From Streptomyces hawaiiensis (GTDB lineage: Bacteria > Actinomycetota > Actinomycetes > Streptomycetales > Streptomycetaceae): a stretch of 64,000 bases of DNA. Made by a program: the position numbers and the translations under genes. The stretch lies in assembly GCF_004803895.1 (NCBI RefSeq), contig NZ_CP021978.1:1116001-1180000 (forward strand), read 5' to 3'. Below are positions 25,724 to 35,338 of the stretch, in pieces (positions within the stretch are counted from its first letter, which is position 1; every line of letters begins with the position of its first letter). The notes under the pieces were generated by a model that was given only the letters and a program-made list of their open reading frames with translations, did not search any database and had not been told where the DNA came from.

Positions 25724-26739
25724 TCCTTCGAGGGCGGTCGGGTGGAGTCGCGCAGAACCAGGCCGGGGGCGAAGACGCGGGTTTCGTGGAGGTGGTCCGC
25801 GCGGGCCTCGATCTCGTCGAGCAGCATCTCCACGGCCGCCCGGCCGAGGTCCTCGACGGGCTGCCGCACCGTCGTCAGGGTCGTCGCCCCGAAGGTCGCG
25901 ACGTCGAGGTCGCCGTAGCCGACGACCTGTACGTCCTCGGGGATGCGCACGCCGCGTTCGGTCAGGCCCCGGCAGAGGCCGGCGGCGAGGAAGTCGTTGG
26001 TGCAGAACACCCCGTCGGGCAGGTCCTTCAGCCCGCGGGCGATCTCCGTGCCGTACACGACGGTCATCCGCTCGGCGACGACCTGGTCGAGCCGGGCCTC
26101 GCGGCGGCTGCGCACGGCCTGCCGGGCGCCCTGGTAGCGGTCGGCGCACTGGCGTATGCCGCGCTCGCCGTTGACGACGAGGATATCGCGGGCCCCGCTG
26201 TCGAGGAGGTGCTGTACGGCGATGCGGCCGCCGGCGATGTCGTCGACGGAGGCCGAGCAGCCCTCCCGGTCGGACATCGCGCGGTCGGCCAGGACGAGCG
26301 GGATGCCCCGCTCGCGCAGCCGGGCCAGCCGGCCCGGGTCGGCGCTGAGCGGCACGACGACGACTCCGACCGCCCGCTGCTCGACGAGCATGCTGAAGTA
26401 ACCCTGCTCCCGTTCGGGGGCGTCCCCGCTGTGGCACAGGACGAGGGAGTAGCCGTGGTCGTAGGCCGCGTCGGCGGCGCCTCGCGCGATGCGGGCGTAG
26501 AAGGAGTTGGTGACGTCGGGCAGTACCAGCCCGATCGCGGAGGAGTGACCGGTGCGCAGACCCGCGGCTCCCGGGTGGGGGACGTAGTCGAGCGCGGCGA
26601 CGGCGACGCGGACACGCTCGGCGGTCTGGGCGGTGACCCGTTCGGGCCGGTTGAGCACGTTCGACACCGTGGACACCGAGACACCGGCGGCCGCGGCGAC
26701 GTCCTGGATGCGGGCGGGGCGTGCCGGAACGGCGTCCAC
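25720..26739 (-). CDS. LacI family transcriptional regulator of the rhamnosidase-like regulon
   Basis: GTG 26739 gives 339 residues. The helix-turn-helix is at the N-terminus (RIQDVAAAAGVSVSTVSNVL), followed by the hinge and a sugar-sensing domain. It overlaps the end of the GH106-like gene by 4 bp (convergent). Three sites sharing AAAAACGTT lie before this gene, before the GH106-like gene and before the MFS-isomerase operon, so it should be an autoregulated local repressor. An AACGTT centre is common in operators of LacI-family proteins. The predicted leader is about 50 nt; the GAGGGG just before the GTG is closer than ideal, so the start is less sure than the frame. Confidence 0.85.
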   Translation of the reverse strand: MDAVPARPARIQDVAAAAGVSVSTVSNVLNRPERVTAQTAERVRVAVAALDYVPHPGAAGLRTGHSSAIGLVLPDVTNSFYARIARGAADAAYDHGYSLVLCHSGDAPEREQGYFSMLVEQRAVGVVVVPLSADPGRLARLRERGIPLVLADRAMSDREGCSASVDDIAGGRIAVQHLLDSGARDILVVNGERGIRQCADRYQGARQAVRSRREARLDQVVAERMTVVYGTEIARGLKDLPDGVFCTNDFLAAGLCRGLTERGVRIPEDVQVVGYGDLDVATFGATTLTTVRQPVEDLGRAAVEMLLDEIEARADHLHETRVFAPGLVLRDSTRPPSKD

Positions 26740-26796
26740 CCCCTCGCTGTTGCAGCCGCGCGACCAGGCACGACGATGGCCTTCATGGGCGCCGCA

Positions 26797-26830
26797 AGTA
26801 TAACGTGACCGGGCGTGGAACGTTTTTCTC
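26797..26830 (-). promoter_or_regulatory. promoter and LacI-type operator C of the repressor gene
   Basis: On the minus strand a -10 TATACT lies at 26802-26797. The operator GAGAAAAACGTT (26830-26819, minus strand) overlaps the -35 position 17 bp upstream. Confidence 0.65.
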
Positions 26831-26854
26831 CGCCCGGTCCCCGTCAGCCCCCGC

Positions 26855-27622
26855 TCAGGCGGAGGGCGCTCCGGTGAGGACCTCCACACGACCGGTGTCG
26901 AGCGAGTAGTAGGCACTGACGACGGCCAGTCGGCCCTGCTTCACGAGTGGCGCGAAATCCTTGTTGGTCCGCAGGTCGGCGGCGGTCTGCTTGGTGTGGA
27001 TCCGGACCATCGCGTCGACGGGGTCGGCGTGCTGCTGCTTGACGGTCTCCCGGTAGGCCGGCCGCAGGGCTTCGGCGATCGACTGGAGGTTGCCGGGCAG
27101 GGGCTTGTCGTCCTTGAGTGCCCCGTACGCCGCCTTGACCGCGCCGCATCGCTGGTGGCCGAGGACCACGACGAGTGGGGTTGCGGACGTCATCGGCCCG
27201 TACTCCACGGAGCCGACGACGACCGGTCCGACGACCTGTCCGCCGGTGCGCATCACGAACAGGTCGCCGAGGCCCGTGTCGAAGACGAGCTCCGGCGGCA
27301 CGCGGGAGTCGATGCAGGAGAGGATCACGCCGTACGGGTCCTGCGCCTCGGCGACGAACTCGCGCCGCTCCGGATCGCGGTCGGGGTGCTGCAGCTTGCC
27401 GTCCACCCAGCGCTTGTTGCCGTCCATCAGCCGTGCGAACGCGGACCAGGGCGAATCCGGTCGCGCGGCCGCCGCGGGAGAGGGCGAGGGCGCGCCCGCC
27501 GCGGCCGCGGCCTTGCCCGTGCCCGCGGTGTCCTTCGACGAGCAGGCGGTGAGCAGCGCTGCGCCGGCAGCCAGCCCGCCGGTGAGTATGGCCCTGCGCT
27601 GCGGTGCTTTGGCGGTCGCCAT
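26855..27622 (-). CDS. secreted lipoprotein beta-carbonic anhydrase
   Basis: This 255-residue protein starts at ATG 27622 after AAAGGGG. The N-terminus has twin arginines (QRRAILTGG) and a lipobox LLTACSS, so it should be exported, perhaps by Tat, and lipid-anchored. A Pro/Ala/Ser-rich linker follows. The enzyme domain has the beta-class zinc ligands: Cys and Asp in SCIDSRVPPE, then His and Cys in LGHQRCGAV. It interconverts CO2 and bicarbonate at the cell surface. It is separated from the upstream MFS gene by about 225 bp and is probably its own transcript. Confidence 0.9.
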   Translation of the reverse strand: MATAKAPQRRAILTGGLAAGAALLTACSSKDTAGTGKAAAAAGAPSPSPAAAARPDSPWSAFARLMDGNKRWVDGKLQHPDRDPERREFVAEAQDPYGVILSCIDSRVPPELVFDTGLGDLFVMRTGGQVVGPVVVGSVEYGPMTSATPLVVVLGHQRCGAVKAAYGALKDDKPLPGNLQSIAEALRPAYRETVKQQHADPVDAMVRIHTKQTAADLRTNKDFAPLVKQGRLAVVSAYYSLDTGRVEVLTGAPSA

Positions 27623-27848
27623 GTGGCGGTCCCCTTTCGGTCGCCGCTGTCCCTGGTGGAAGGCGGTGAGACCACTCTTGCGGAAGGCCGGCCAGCACCC
27701 GTCCAACGCCCGTACAACGCAAGGGAAGGACTGATCCAATACGCGGGATGCGACCGCGTCCGGACCCTCGGTGATCGGGCTCAGGGGGAAGACCCGTCTA
27801 CAGCGACCGGCGACGGTCGGCAACGGCGACCGGTAGGGCGCCCTGCGG

Positions 27849-29117
27849 TCAGGACCGCGCCGTGCCGGTCGCCGCGCCGCTCGGCGCCGCCGCCCCGCCG
27901 CTTCCGAAGCGGACCCCCTTGGCCTCCTTGCCGAGCGCGCTCAGCACGATGACCACGGCCAGGGTGGGCACGATGGTCCATGCCATAGCCGACGGGTAGC
28001 CGTGGCGCTCGGCGAGGGCCTCCTGGATCGGCAGGTTGAGCGCGGCGATCAGGTTGCCGAGCTGGTAGGTGACGCCGGGGTAGAAGCCCCGGACGGCGTC
28101 CGGGCTCATCTCGGTCAGATGCGCCGGGATGACGCCCCACGCGCCCTGCACACACACCTGCATCAGGAAGGACGACAGCATCAGCCAGCCGACGGTGGTG
28201 GACAGCACGAAGAACGGCACCACGACCAGCCCCGCGGCCGCCGCGATCATGATGGTCCGGCGGCGGCCCAGCCGCTCGGAGTACGCACCGAGCAGCACCC
28301 CGCCGATCATGGCGCCGATGTTGTAGACCACGGCGATCGCGATCGACGTGTTGGCCGACAGGTCGAGGCCCTTCTTCACGAAGGTGGGGTAGATGTCCTG
28401 GGTGCCGTGCGACATCCAGTTGAAGGCGGTCATCAACGCGACCAGGTAGACAAAGCGCCGCAGCACCGCCGGGTTCTTGAACACGTGGTGTGCGGGGGTG
28501 CGGTTGAGCTGGACACTCTTCTCCCACACCTCGCTCTCCTCCACCTTGCTGCGCACCCACAGCGCGACCAGGGCGGGCAGCAGGCTGAAGGCGAACAGAC
28601 CCCGCCAGCCGAAGACGGGCTCGATGACGAAGAACGCCACGGCGGCCAGGAGATACCCCAGCGAGTAGCCGCTCTGCAGCAGGCCCGACCAGAATCCGCG
28701 CCGTTCGGTGGGGATCTTCTCCATGGCCAGGGCCGCGCCCAGACCCCACTCGCCGCCCATGCCGATGCCGTAGAGCAGGCGCAGCACCAGCAGCACGGTG
28801 TAGTTGGGTGCGAAGGCACAGGCGAAGCCGACGATCGAGTAGAAGACGACGTCGACCATGAGGGGGACGCGGCGGCCTCGACGGTCCGCCCACATGCCGA
28901 AGAGCAGTGCGCCGATCGGCCGCATCACCAGGGTCGCGGTGGTGAGGAAGGCCATGTCGGTGAGGGAGACATGGAAGTCGTCGGCTATCTCGCTGTAGAC
29001 GAGCACGACCAGGAAGTAGTCGAACGCGTCCATCGCCCAGCCGAGATAGGCGGCCACGAAGGCGTTGCGCTGGTCTTTGGTCAGACCCGCTGCCTGCCCT
29101 GTCACGGTCTTCAGCAC
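27849..29117 (-). CDS. MFS transporter (metabolite:H+ symporter group)
   Basis: GTG 29117 follows GGGAGG with 6-nt spacing and gives 422 residues with 12 predicted helices. The motif DRRGRRVPLMVDVVFY and GMGGEWGLGAALAMEKIP are typical of the sugar- and carboxylate-transporting MFS group related to sialic acid or aromatic acid permeases. The end is Gly/Ala-rich and disordered. The substrate cannot be told from sequence, and the neighbours (carbonic anhydrase, MerR regulator) give no clear hint. Confidence 0.88.
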   Translation of the reverse strand: MLKTVTGQAAGLTKDQRNAFVAAYLGWAMDAFDYFLVVLVYSEIADDFHVSLTDMAFLTTATLVMRPIGALLFGMWADRRGRRVPLMVDVVFYSIVGFACAFAPNYTVLLVLRLLYGIGMGGEWGLGAALAMEKIPTERRGFWSGLLQSGYSLGYLLAAVAFFVIEPVFGWRGLFAFSLLPALVALWVRSKVEESEVWEKSVQLNRTPAHHVFKNPAVLRRFVYLVALMTAFNWMSHGTQDIYPTFVKKGLDLSANTSIAIAVVYNIGAMIGGVLLGAYSERLGRRRTIMIAAAAGLVVVPFFVLSTTVGWLMLSSFLMQVCVQGAWGVIPAHLTEMSPDAVRGFYPGVTYQLGNLIAALNLPIQEALAERHGYPSAMAWTIVPTLAVVIVLSALGKEAKGVRFGSGGAAAPSGAATGTARS

Positions 29118-29213
29118 TGTGGCCTCCCGAAGTTCGCAGCCGAGGCTAGGCAGGCGGCGGCGGGAATCGGGCAAAGCACGAGCCAGTTTTGGACCAAGAG
29201 CGCCGATGGTCCG

Positions 29214-29645
29214 TCAACGGCGTTCGGGGAGCCGCCGTCCCGGTGCCGGGACACCGCCGGATGCCGCCGCGTCGATCAGGCGGCGGAAGGTGGGGCACTC
29301 CAGATGGCTGGGCGCGGGGCAGGCGGCGGCGTGCCGCAGGGAGTCCCGCAGGACGCCCAGTTCGCGGATCCTTCTGTCCAGTTCGTCCGCCTTGTCCGAC
29401 AGGGCGCGCCGGTCGATCCGCGGCTGCCCGTCCGGGGCGAACATGTGCGCGATCTCGTCGAGCGAGAACCCGGCCGTCCGCCCCAGCGCGATCAGCGCCA
29501 GCCGCTCCAGGACCCCGGGGTCGTACTGACGCCGCAGCCCGCGCCGGCCGGTCGAGGCGATCAGCCCCTTTTCCTCGTAGAACCTCAGCGTCGAGGCGGG
29601 CAGACCGGCGCGGTGCGTCACTTCGGCGATGTCCAGGTCTGTCAT
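29214..29645 (-). CDS. MerR family regulator, SoxR-like but with only two cysteines
   Basis: This 143-residue protein has the MerR winged helix (TLRFYEEKGLIASTGRRGLRRQY), a dimerisation helix (about 78-104), and a C-terminal loop ACPAPSHLECP. It aligns with SoxR, whose [2Fe-2S] ligands are Cys119, 122, 124 and 130 in E. coli. Here only Cys109 and Cys117 remain, at the places of Cys122 and Cys130, so a four-Cys cluster is not possible. The divergent promoter at 29650-29680 contains a nearly perfect SoxR-type box. It may sense thiol-reactive compounds, metals or a ligand of the adjacent methyltransferase; this is inference. Confidence 0.85.
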   Translation of the reverse strand: MTDLDIAEVTHRAGLPASTLRFYEEKGLIASTGRRGLRRQYDPGVLERLALIALGRTAGFSLDEIAHMFAPDGQPRIDRRALSDKADELDRRIRELGVLRDSLRHAAACPAPSHLECPTFRRLIDAAASGGVPAPGRRLPERR

Positions 29646-29649
29646 TGTC

Positions 29650-29680
29650 TTGACCTCAAGTCGACTTGAAGTAGAACGCT
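29650..29680 (+). promoter_or_regulatory. SoxR-type operator and promoter between the merR-like and methyltransferase genes
   Basis: ACCTCAAGTCGACTTGAAGT at 29653-29672 is a 20-bp palindrome with one mismatched pair. TTGACC (29650-29655) and AACGCT (29675-29680) are separated by 19 bp, the extended spacer of MerR-activated promoters. The arrangement matches E. coli soxS position for position. Confidence 0.8.
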
Positions 29681-29722
29681 GTCATCGCGTCCCGACGAAG
29701 GCAAGCAGAGGGAGAGACGAAG

Positions 29723-30574
29723 ATGGATGCATCACGCAGGTCGGACGACGAGCAGGCCGCCCGCTGGAACGGGCCCTCCGGCCATGCCTGGGTGGATCTC
29801 CAGGGGGTGCTGAACGGCATGTTCAGGCCCTTGGAGGAGCTGCTCGTCGACGCCGTGACCGCCGAACACGTGGCGAGTGTGCTCGACGTCGGCTGCGGCA
29901 CGGGCGGTGTCACCCGGGCCGTCGCCCGCAGGGTCGGTCACTGCGTCGGAATCGACATCTCCGGCCCGATGATCGAGACGGCCCGGGCGCACGCCGAGCA
30001 GGAGGGCGTACCGGCGTCCTTCATCCAGGCCGACGCACAGGAGTACGCGTTCGAAGCCGGTGCCTTCGACGCCGTCATCTCGCGCTTCGGCGTCATGTTC
30101 TTCAGCGACCCCGTGCGGGCCTTCAGCAATCTGCGGGGCACGGTGAGGGACGGGGCCGGGCTGCGGTGCGTCGTGTGGCGGGGCCCCGAGGAGAACCCGT
30201 TCATGACGACGGCCGAGCGCGCCGCGGCCCCGTTCCTGCCGGACCTGCCCGCCCGGCAGCCGGACCAGCCGGGCCAGTTCGCCTTCGCGGACCCGGAGCG
30301 AGTCCACCGCGTCCTGGCGGAGAGCGGCTGGGCCGGGATCGACATCCAGCCGGTCGACGCGGTCTGCGCGCTGCCCGAGAAGGAACTCGTCACCTACTTC
30401 ACCCGGCTCGGTCCGCTCGGCACGGTCCTGCCGGGGGCCGACGAGCGGACCCGCGCCGAGATCGTCGAGGCCGTCCGCCCCGCCTTCGACCCGTTCGTGC
30501 AAGGCGCGGAGGTCCGCTACACCGCGGCCTGCTGGATGGTCTCGGCGCGTGCCGCCGGCGCGAAACTTTCGTGA
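29723..30574 (+). CDS. class I SAM-dependent methyltransferase
   Basis: This 283-residue enzyme has the SAM-binding fold: motif I VLDVGCGTGGVTRA near residue 53, the acidic end of beta-2 (GIDISGPM), and FDAVISRFGVMFF as the post-II region. It resembles the ubiquinone/menaquinone C-methyltransferase-like group of small-molecule methyltransferases. A purine-rich GGGAGAG precedes the ATG. It diverges from the SoxR-like MerR gene and should be activated by it. The methyl acceptor is unknown; detoxification of a redox-active or thiol-reactive compound would fit the regulator type. Confidence 0.85.
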   Translation: MDASRRSDDEQAARWNGPSGHAWVDLQGVLNGMFRPLEELLVDAVTAEHVASVLDVGCGTGGVTRAVARRVGHCVGIDISGPMIETARAHAEQEGVPASFIQADAQEYAFEAGAFDAVISRFGVMFFSDPVRAFSNLRGTVRDGAGLRCVVWRGPEENPFMTTAERAAAPFLPDLPARQPDQPGQFAFADPERVHRVLAESGWAGIDIQPVDAVCALPEKELVTYFTRLGPLGTVLPGADERTRAEIVEAVRPAFDPFVQGAEVRYTAACWMVSARAAGAKLS

Positions 30575-30612
30575 GATCCGGCCCCCTTTTCCGGGCACGG
30601 GCGACCGGCGCA

Positions 30613-30618
30613 TAGTGA
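30613..30618 (+). promoter_or_regulatory. -10 element of the leaderless thuA-like transcript
   Basis: TAGTGA ends 7 nt before the ATG at 30626, placing the transcript start at the start codon. No ribosome site is present. Confidence 0.5.
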
Positions 30619-30625
30619 GATCACG

Positions 30626-31336
30626 ATGACGCAGAAAAGAGCCCTGGTGGTCCGAGGCGGCTGGGAAGGGCATCAGCCGGTCGAGGCCACGGAACTGTTC
30701 CTGCCCTTCCTCCGGAGCAACGGGTACGCCGTCCGGGTCGAGGAGTCGACGGAGATCTACGCGGATGCCGCCGAGATGGCCGGCACGGACCTGGTCGTGC
30801 AGTGCGTGACGATGTCGGAGATCACGCACGACGAGCTGGCCGGGCTGACCTCCGCGGTCGTGGCCGGCACCGGCTTCACCGGCTGGCACGGCGGCATCGC
30901 CGACTCGTTCCGCGCCTCCTCGGACTATCTCCACCTGGTGGGCGGCCAGTTCGCCACGCACCCCGGCAAGGAACCGTGCGAGCGCCGGGGTGAGGCGGCG
31001 GACAACTTCCTGCCGCACACCATCACCCTCACCGAGGCCGGCCGCGAGCACCCGATCACGTCCGGCATCGAGGACTTCGCACTGGACACCGAGCAGTACT
31101 GGGTGCTCCACGACGACCTCATCGACGTCCTGGCCACCACCACGCACCCCGCCCGGCCGTGGCAGCCCTGGCACCGGCCGGTCAGCTCACCCGCGGTCTG
31201 GACCCGCCGGTGGGGTGCCGGGCGGGTCGTGGTGACGACCCCGGGGCACAGCGTCGGCGTGCTGGAGAACCCCCACGTCCGCACCATCATCGAGAGGGGC
31301 ATGCTGTGGGCGACGCGCACCGCGTCGGGATCGTAG
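30626..31336 (+). CDS. ThuA domain-containing protein
   Basis: This 236-residue protein has the class-I glutamine-amidotransferase-like fold of ThuA: N-terminal RALVVRGGWEGHQPVE, TGWHGGIADSFR at the nucleophile-elbow position, and VVVTTPGHSVGVLENP near the end. ThuA-like proteins are linked to trehalose and other sugar catabolism and often neighbour Gfo/Idh/MocA dehydrogenases, as here. It is read from an apparently leaderless transcript, and the next gene starts 31 bp before its stop, so the two products are made together. Confidence 0.88.
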   Translation: MTQKRALVVRGGWEGHQPVEATELFLPFLRSNGYAVRVEESTEIYADAAEMAGTDLVVQCVTMSEITHDELAGLTSAVVAGTGFTGWHGGIADSFRASSDYLHLVGGQFATHPGKEPCERRGEAADNFLPHTITLTEAGREHPITSGIEDFALDTEQYWVLHDDLIDVLATTTHPARPWQPWHRPVSSPAVWTRRWGAGRVVVTTPGHSVGVLENPHVRTIIERGMLWATRTASGS

Positions 31337-32415
31337 GGCTCGGCGTCATCTCCCGCGCGTACCTGGACACGCTCGTCGGCCATGCCGGTGTGCGCGTCAC
31401 CGCGGTCGCCGACCTCGACGCCTCCCGGTCGGCCGCGGCCGCCGCCGAACTGCCCGGCGCCCGGGCGCTGACGGTCGAGGAGCTGCTGAGCAGCCCGGAC
31501 GTGGACACGGTGCTGAACCTGACGACGCCGGCAGCCCACGCCGAGATAGCGCTCGGGGCGATCGGCCACGGCAAGAACGTCTACGGGGAGAAGCCTCTGG
31601 CGGCGACCCTGGAGGACGCCCGGGCCGTCCTGGAAGCCGCCGGGAAGGCGGGCACCGGTGTGGGCTGCGCCCCGGACACCGTCCTGGGCACAGGAGTTCA
31701 GACCGCGCGGGCGGCCGTGGAGGCGGGGAGCATCGGACGCCCCCAGTTCGCCTCGGCCGTGATGGTCACCCCGGGCCATGAACGCTGGCACCCCCACCCC
31801 GACTTCTACTACACGGCCGGCGGCGGCCCGCTGCTGGACATGGGGCCGTACTACCTCACGTCGCTGGTCCATCTGCTGGGGCCGGTGCGTGCCGTGACCG
31901 GGGCGGCCGGGCGGCTGCGCGCCGAGCGCGTCATCGGATCCGGCCCGCGCGCGGGCGAGCGCATACCGGTCGAGGTGGACAGCCATGTCTCCGGAGTACT
32001 GGAGCACGTGAACGGGACGCTGACGACGCTCACGACGAGTTTCGACGGCGTGGCCACCACGGCCGCGCCGATCGAGGTCCACGGCGAGAGCGGCAGCCTC
32101 TCGGTCCCCGACCCGAACCGCTTCGACGGCGAGGTACGCCTCCACGCCCTCGGCGACACCCGGTGGCGCGCCCTTGCGGCGTCAGCGGGCTACGCGGACG
32201 GCGCACGCGGCGTGGGACTGCTCGACTTCCTCACCGCCGACGGGGAGCGGGTGCCGCGCGCGAGCGGTGAACTCGCCCTGCACGTGCTGGAGACGATGAC
32301 CGCTCTGCTGCGTTCGGCTGCCGAGGGGCGTCGGATCGAGCTGACGACGTCGGCCCAGGTGCCCGCGCCCGTGCCCCTGACGGCCGCCGCGCAGTGGCAC
32401 GGCCGGCCCGCCTGA
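31306..32415 (+). CDS. Gfo/Idh/MocA family oxidoreductase
   Basis: GTG 31306, 6 nt after GAGAGGGG, gives 369 residues. The Rossmann NAD(P)-binding motif VGIVGLGVISRAYL is at the very start, the EKP signature (YGEKPLA) is near residue 100, and the C-terminal substrate domain follows (GGPLLDMGPYYLTSLVHLLG). It should oxidise or reduce a sugar or sugar acid together with the ThuA-like protein, whose gene it overlaps by 31 bp. It is convergent with the ligase gene, only 2 bp apart. Confidence 0.92.
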   Translation: MGDAHRVGIVGLGVISRAYLDTLVGHAGVRVTAVADLDASRSAAAAAELPGARALTVEELLSSPDVDTVLNLTTPAAHAEIALGAIGHGKNVYGEKPLAATLEDARAVLEAAGKAGTGVGCAPDTVLGTGVQTARAAVEAGSIGRPQFASAVMVTPGHERWHPHPDFYYTAGGGPLLDMGPYYLTSLVHLLGPVRAVTGAAGRLRAERVIGSGPRAGERIPVEVDSHVSGVLEHVNGTLTTLTTSFDGVATTAAPIEVHGESGSLSVPDPNRFDGEVRLHALGDTRWRALAASAGYADGARGVGLLDFLTADGERVPRASGELALHVLETMTALLRSAAEGRRIELTTSAQVPAPVPLTAAAQWHGRPA

Positions 32416-32417
32416 CG

Positions 32418-33896
<1,479 letters not shown>

Positions 33897-33965
33897 GTGC
33901 CCTCCTGCGCTCCTTCGGCGGATACGTCCGCTCCCAGCGGATGGGTCTCGTCCCAGAGTCGCACC

Positions 33966-33994
33966 TTGTCCTCGACCCCGCACCCACCTAGCCT
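33966..33994 (+). promoter_or_regulatory. promoter of a leaderless MFS gene
   Basis: TTGTCC (33966-33971) and TAGCCT (33989-33994) have 17-bp spacing, and the GTG start at 34001 is 6 nt further, so the transcript should begin at the start codon. Confidence 0.6.
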
Positions 33995-34000
33995 GAGTTT

Positions 34001-35218
34001 GTGCCGCAAATAAACAAACCCCGAACGCACAGTGACGTGCCGGGCAACGGCAGCTCCCTGACCCGACTACGGATCGCTCTCACCGTCTTCTTCGCCCTCG
34101 ACGGCTTCGTCTTCGCCGGCTGGGTCGTGCGCATCCCCGCCATCAAGGCGCAGACCGGCGCCTCCGCCAGTGCCCTCGGCCTCGCCCTCCTGGGCGTCTC
34201 CGCCGGGGCCGTCATCACCATGACCCTCACGGGACGCCTGTGTCGCCGCTACGGGAACCACCGGGTCACCGTCGTCTGCGCCGTCCTGCTCTCCCTCAGC
34301 GTCGCCCTGCCCCCACTGACCCACTCAGCGCTCGCGCTGGGCCTGGTCCTGCTGCTCTTCGGGGCCGCGTACGGCGGGATCAACGTCGCCTTCAACAGCG
34401 CGGCCGTCGAACTGGTGGCCGCGCTGCGAAGGCCGGTCATGCCGAGCTTCCACGCCGCGTTCAGCCTGGGCGGCATGGTCGGAGCGGGGCTGGGCGGGCT
34501 GGTCGCGGGAGTCCTCTCCCCCACGCGGCACCTGCTGCTGCTCACGCTCGTCGGCCTGCTCGTCACCGCAGCGGCGGGCCCCGCCCTCCTGCGGCACGAG
34601 CCGCCGGCGCCCCCGGAGCGGGAGGTTCCCACCGAGGGCGCCCCGCGCCGCCTGGACGGCCGCACCCGGGCGCTGGTGATCGTCTTCGGCCTCATCGCGG
34701 GGTGCACCGCGTACGGCGAGGGGGCGCTGGCCGACTGGGGCGCCCTGCACCTCGAACAGGATCTGCACGCCTCGGCGGGCGTCGCGGCCGCGGGCTACTC
34801 CTGCTTCGCGCTGGCCATGACGGTGGGGCGGCTGTCCGGCACGACGCTCCTGGAACGCCTGGGGCGGACCCGGACCGTCGTCGCCGGCGGCACCACCGCG
34901 GCGGCCGGGATGCTGCTCGGCTCCCTCGCCCCCTCCCTCTGGGCGGCCCTCCTCGGATACGCGATCACGGGCATCGGCCTCGCGAACCTCTTCCCCGTGG
35001 CGGTGGAACGGGCGGGCGCCCTCGCCGGCCCGGGCGGCGTCGCCACGGCCTCCACGCTGGGCTACGGCGGCATGCTCCTCGGCCCACCCGCCATCGGCTT
35101 CATGGCGGACTGGTTCACCCTGCCTGCCGCGCTGACCAGCGTGGCGGTGCTGGCGGCGGTGGCGGCGCTCGTGGGGGCGCTGGTGGGGGCACCGGCGCGA
35201 CGGGCGGCCGGGGGCTGA
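34001..35218 (+). CDS. MFS transporter
   Basis: This 405-residue protein with about 12 helices starts at GTG 34001 with no ribosome site but a good promoter 6 nt upstream, so the message is probably leaderless. The N-terminal 25 residues are hydrophilic. Sequences such as LFGAAYGGINVAFNSAAVELV and GMVGAGLGGLVAGVLSP resemble the YbjJ/fucose-permease-like group. The substrate is unknown. It diverges from the GCS2 ligase gene across 104 bp. Confidence 0.85.
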   Translation: MPQINKPRTHSDVPGNGSSLTRLRIALTVFFALDGFVFAGWVVRIPAIKAQTGASASALGLALLGVSAGAVITMTLTGRLCRRYGNHRVTVVCAVLLSLSVALPPLTHSALALGLVLLLFGAAYGGINVAFNSAAVELVAALRRPVMPSFHAAFSLGGMVGAGLGGLVAGVLSPTRHLLLLTLVGLLVTAAAGPALLRHEPPAPPEREVPTEGAPRRLDGRTRALVIVFGLIAGCTAYGEGALADWGALHLEQDLHASAGVAAAGYSCFALAMTVGRLSGTTLLERLGRTRTVVAGGTTAAAGMLLGSLAPSLWAALLGYAITGIGLANLFPVAVERAGALAGPGGVATASTLGYGGMLLGPPAIGFMADWFTLPAALTSVAVLAAVAALVGALVGAPARRAAGG

Positions 35219-35338
35219 ACGGGGGATGCCGCCAGGTCGTGCGGACACGGCCCAGGGGGGAGACCGGTGATCCTGGGTACCCGTGGCCACGCCCGTGGTG
35301 ATCATCGGGCCCTACGCCGTGTACAAGGAGGCAGACCC

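Noticed and set aside
26399-26401. TTA triplet on the minus strand in the LacI gene and similar ones in the MFS, DppA, DppB and flavoprotein genes
   Set aside because: All are out of frame; the in-frame codons are TAC for Tyr. Only 21899 is an in-frame TTA.
35275-35280. GGGTAC resembling a SigB-type -10 before the SDR gene
   Set aside because: No GTT-type -35 is found 14-16 bp upstream, so stress sigma-factor control is not supported by sequence.
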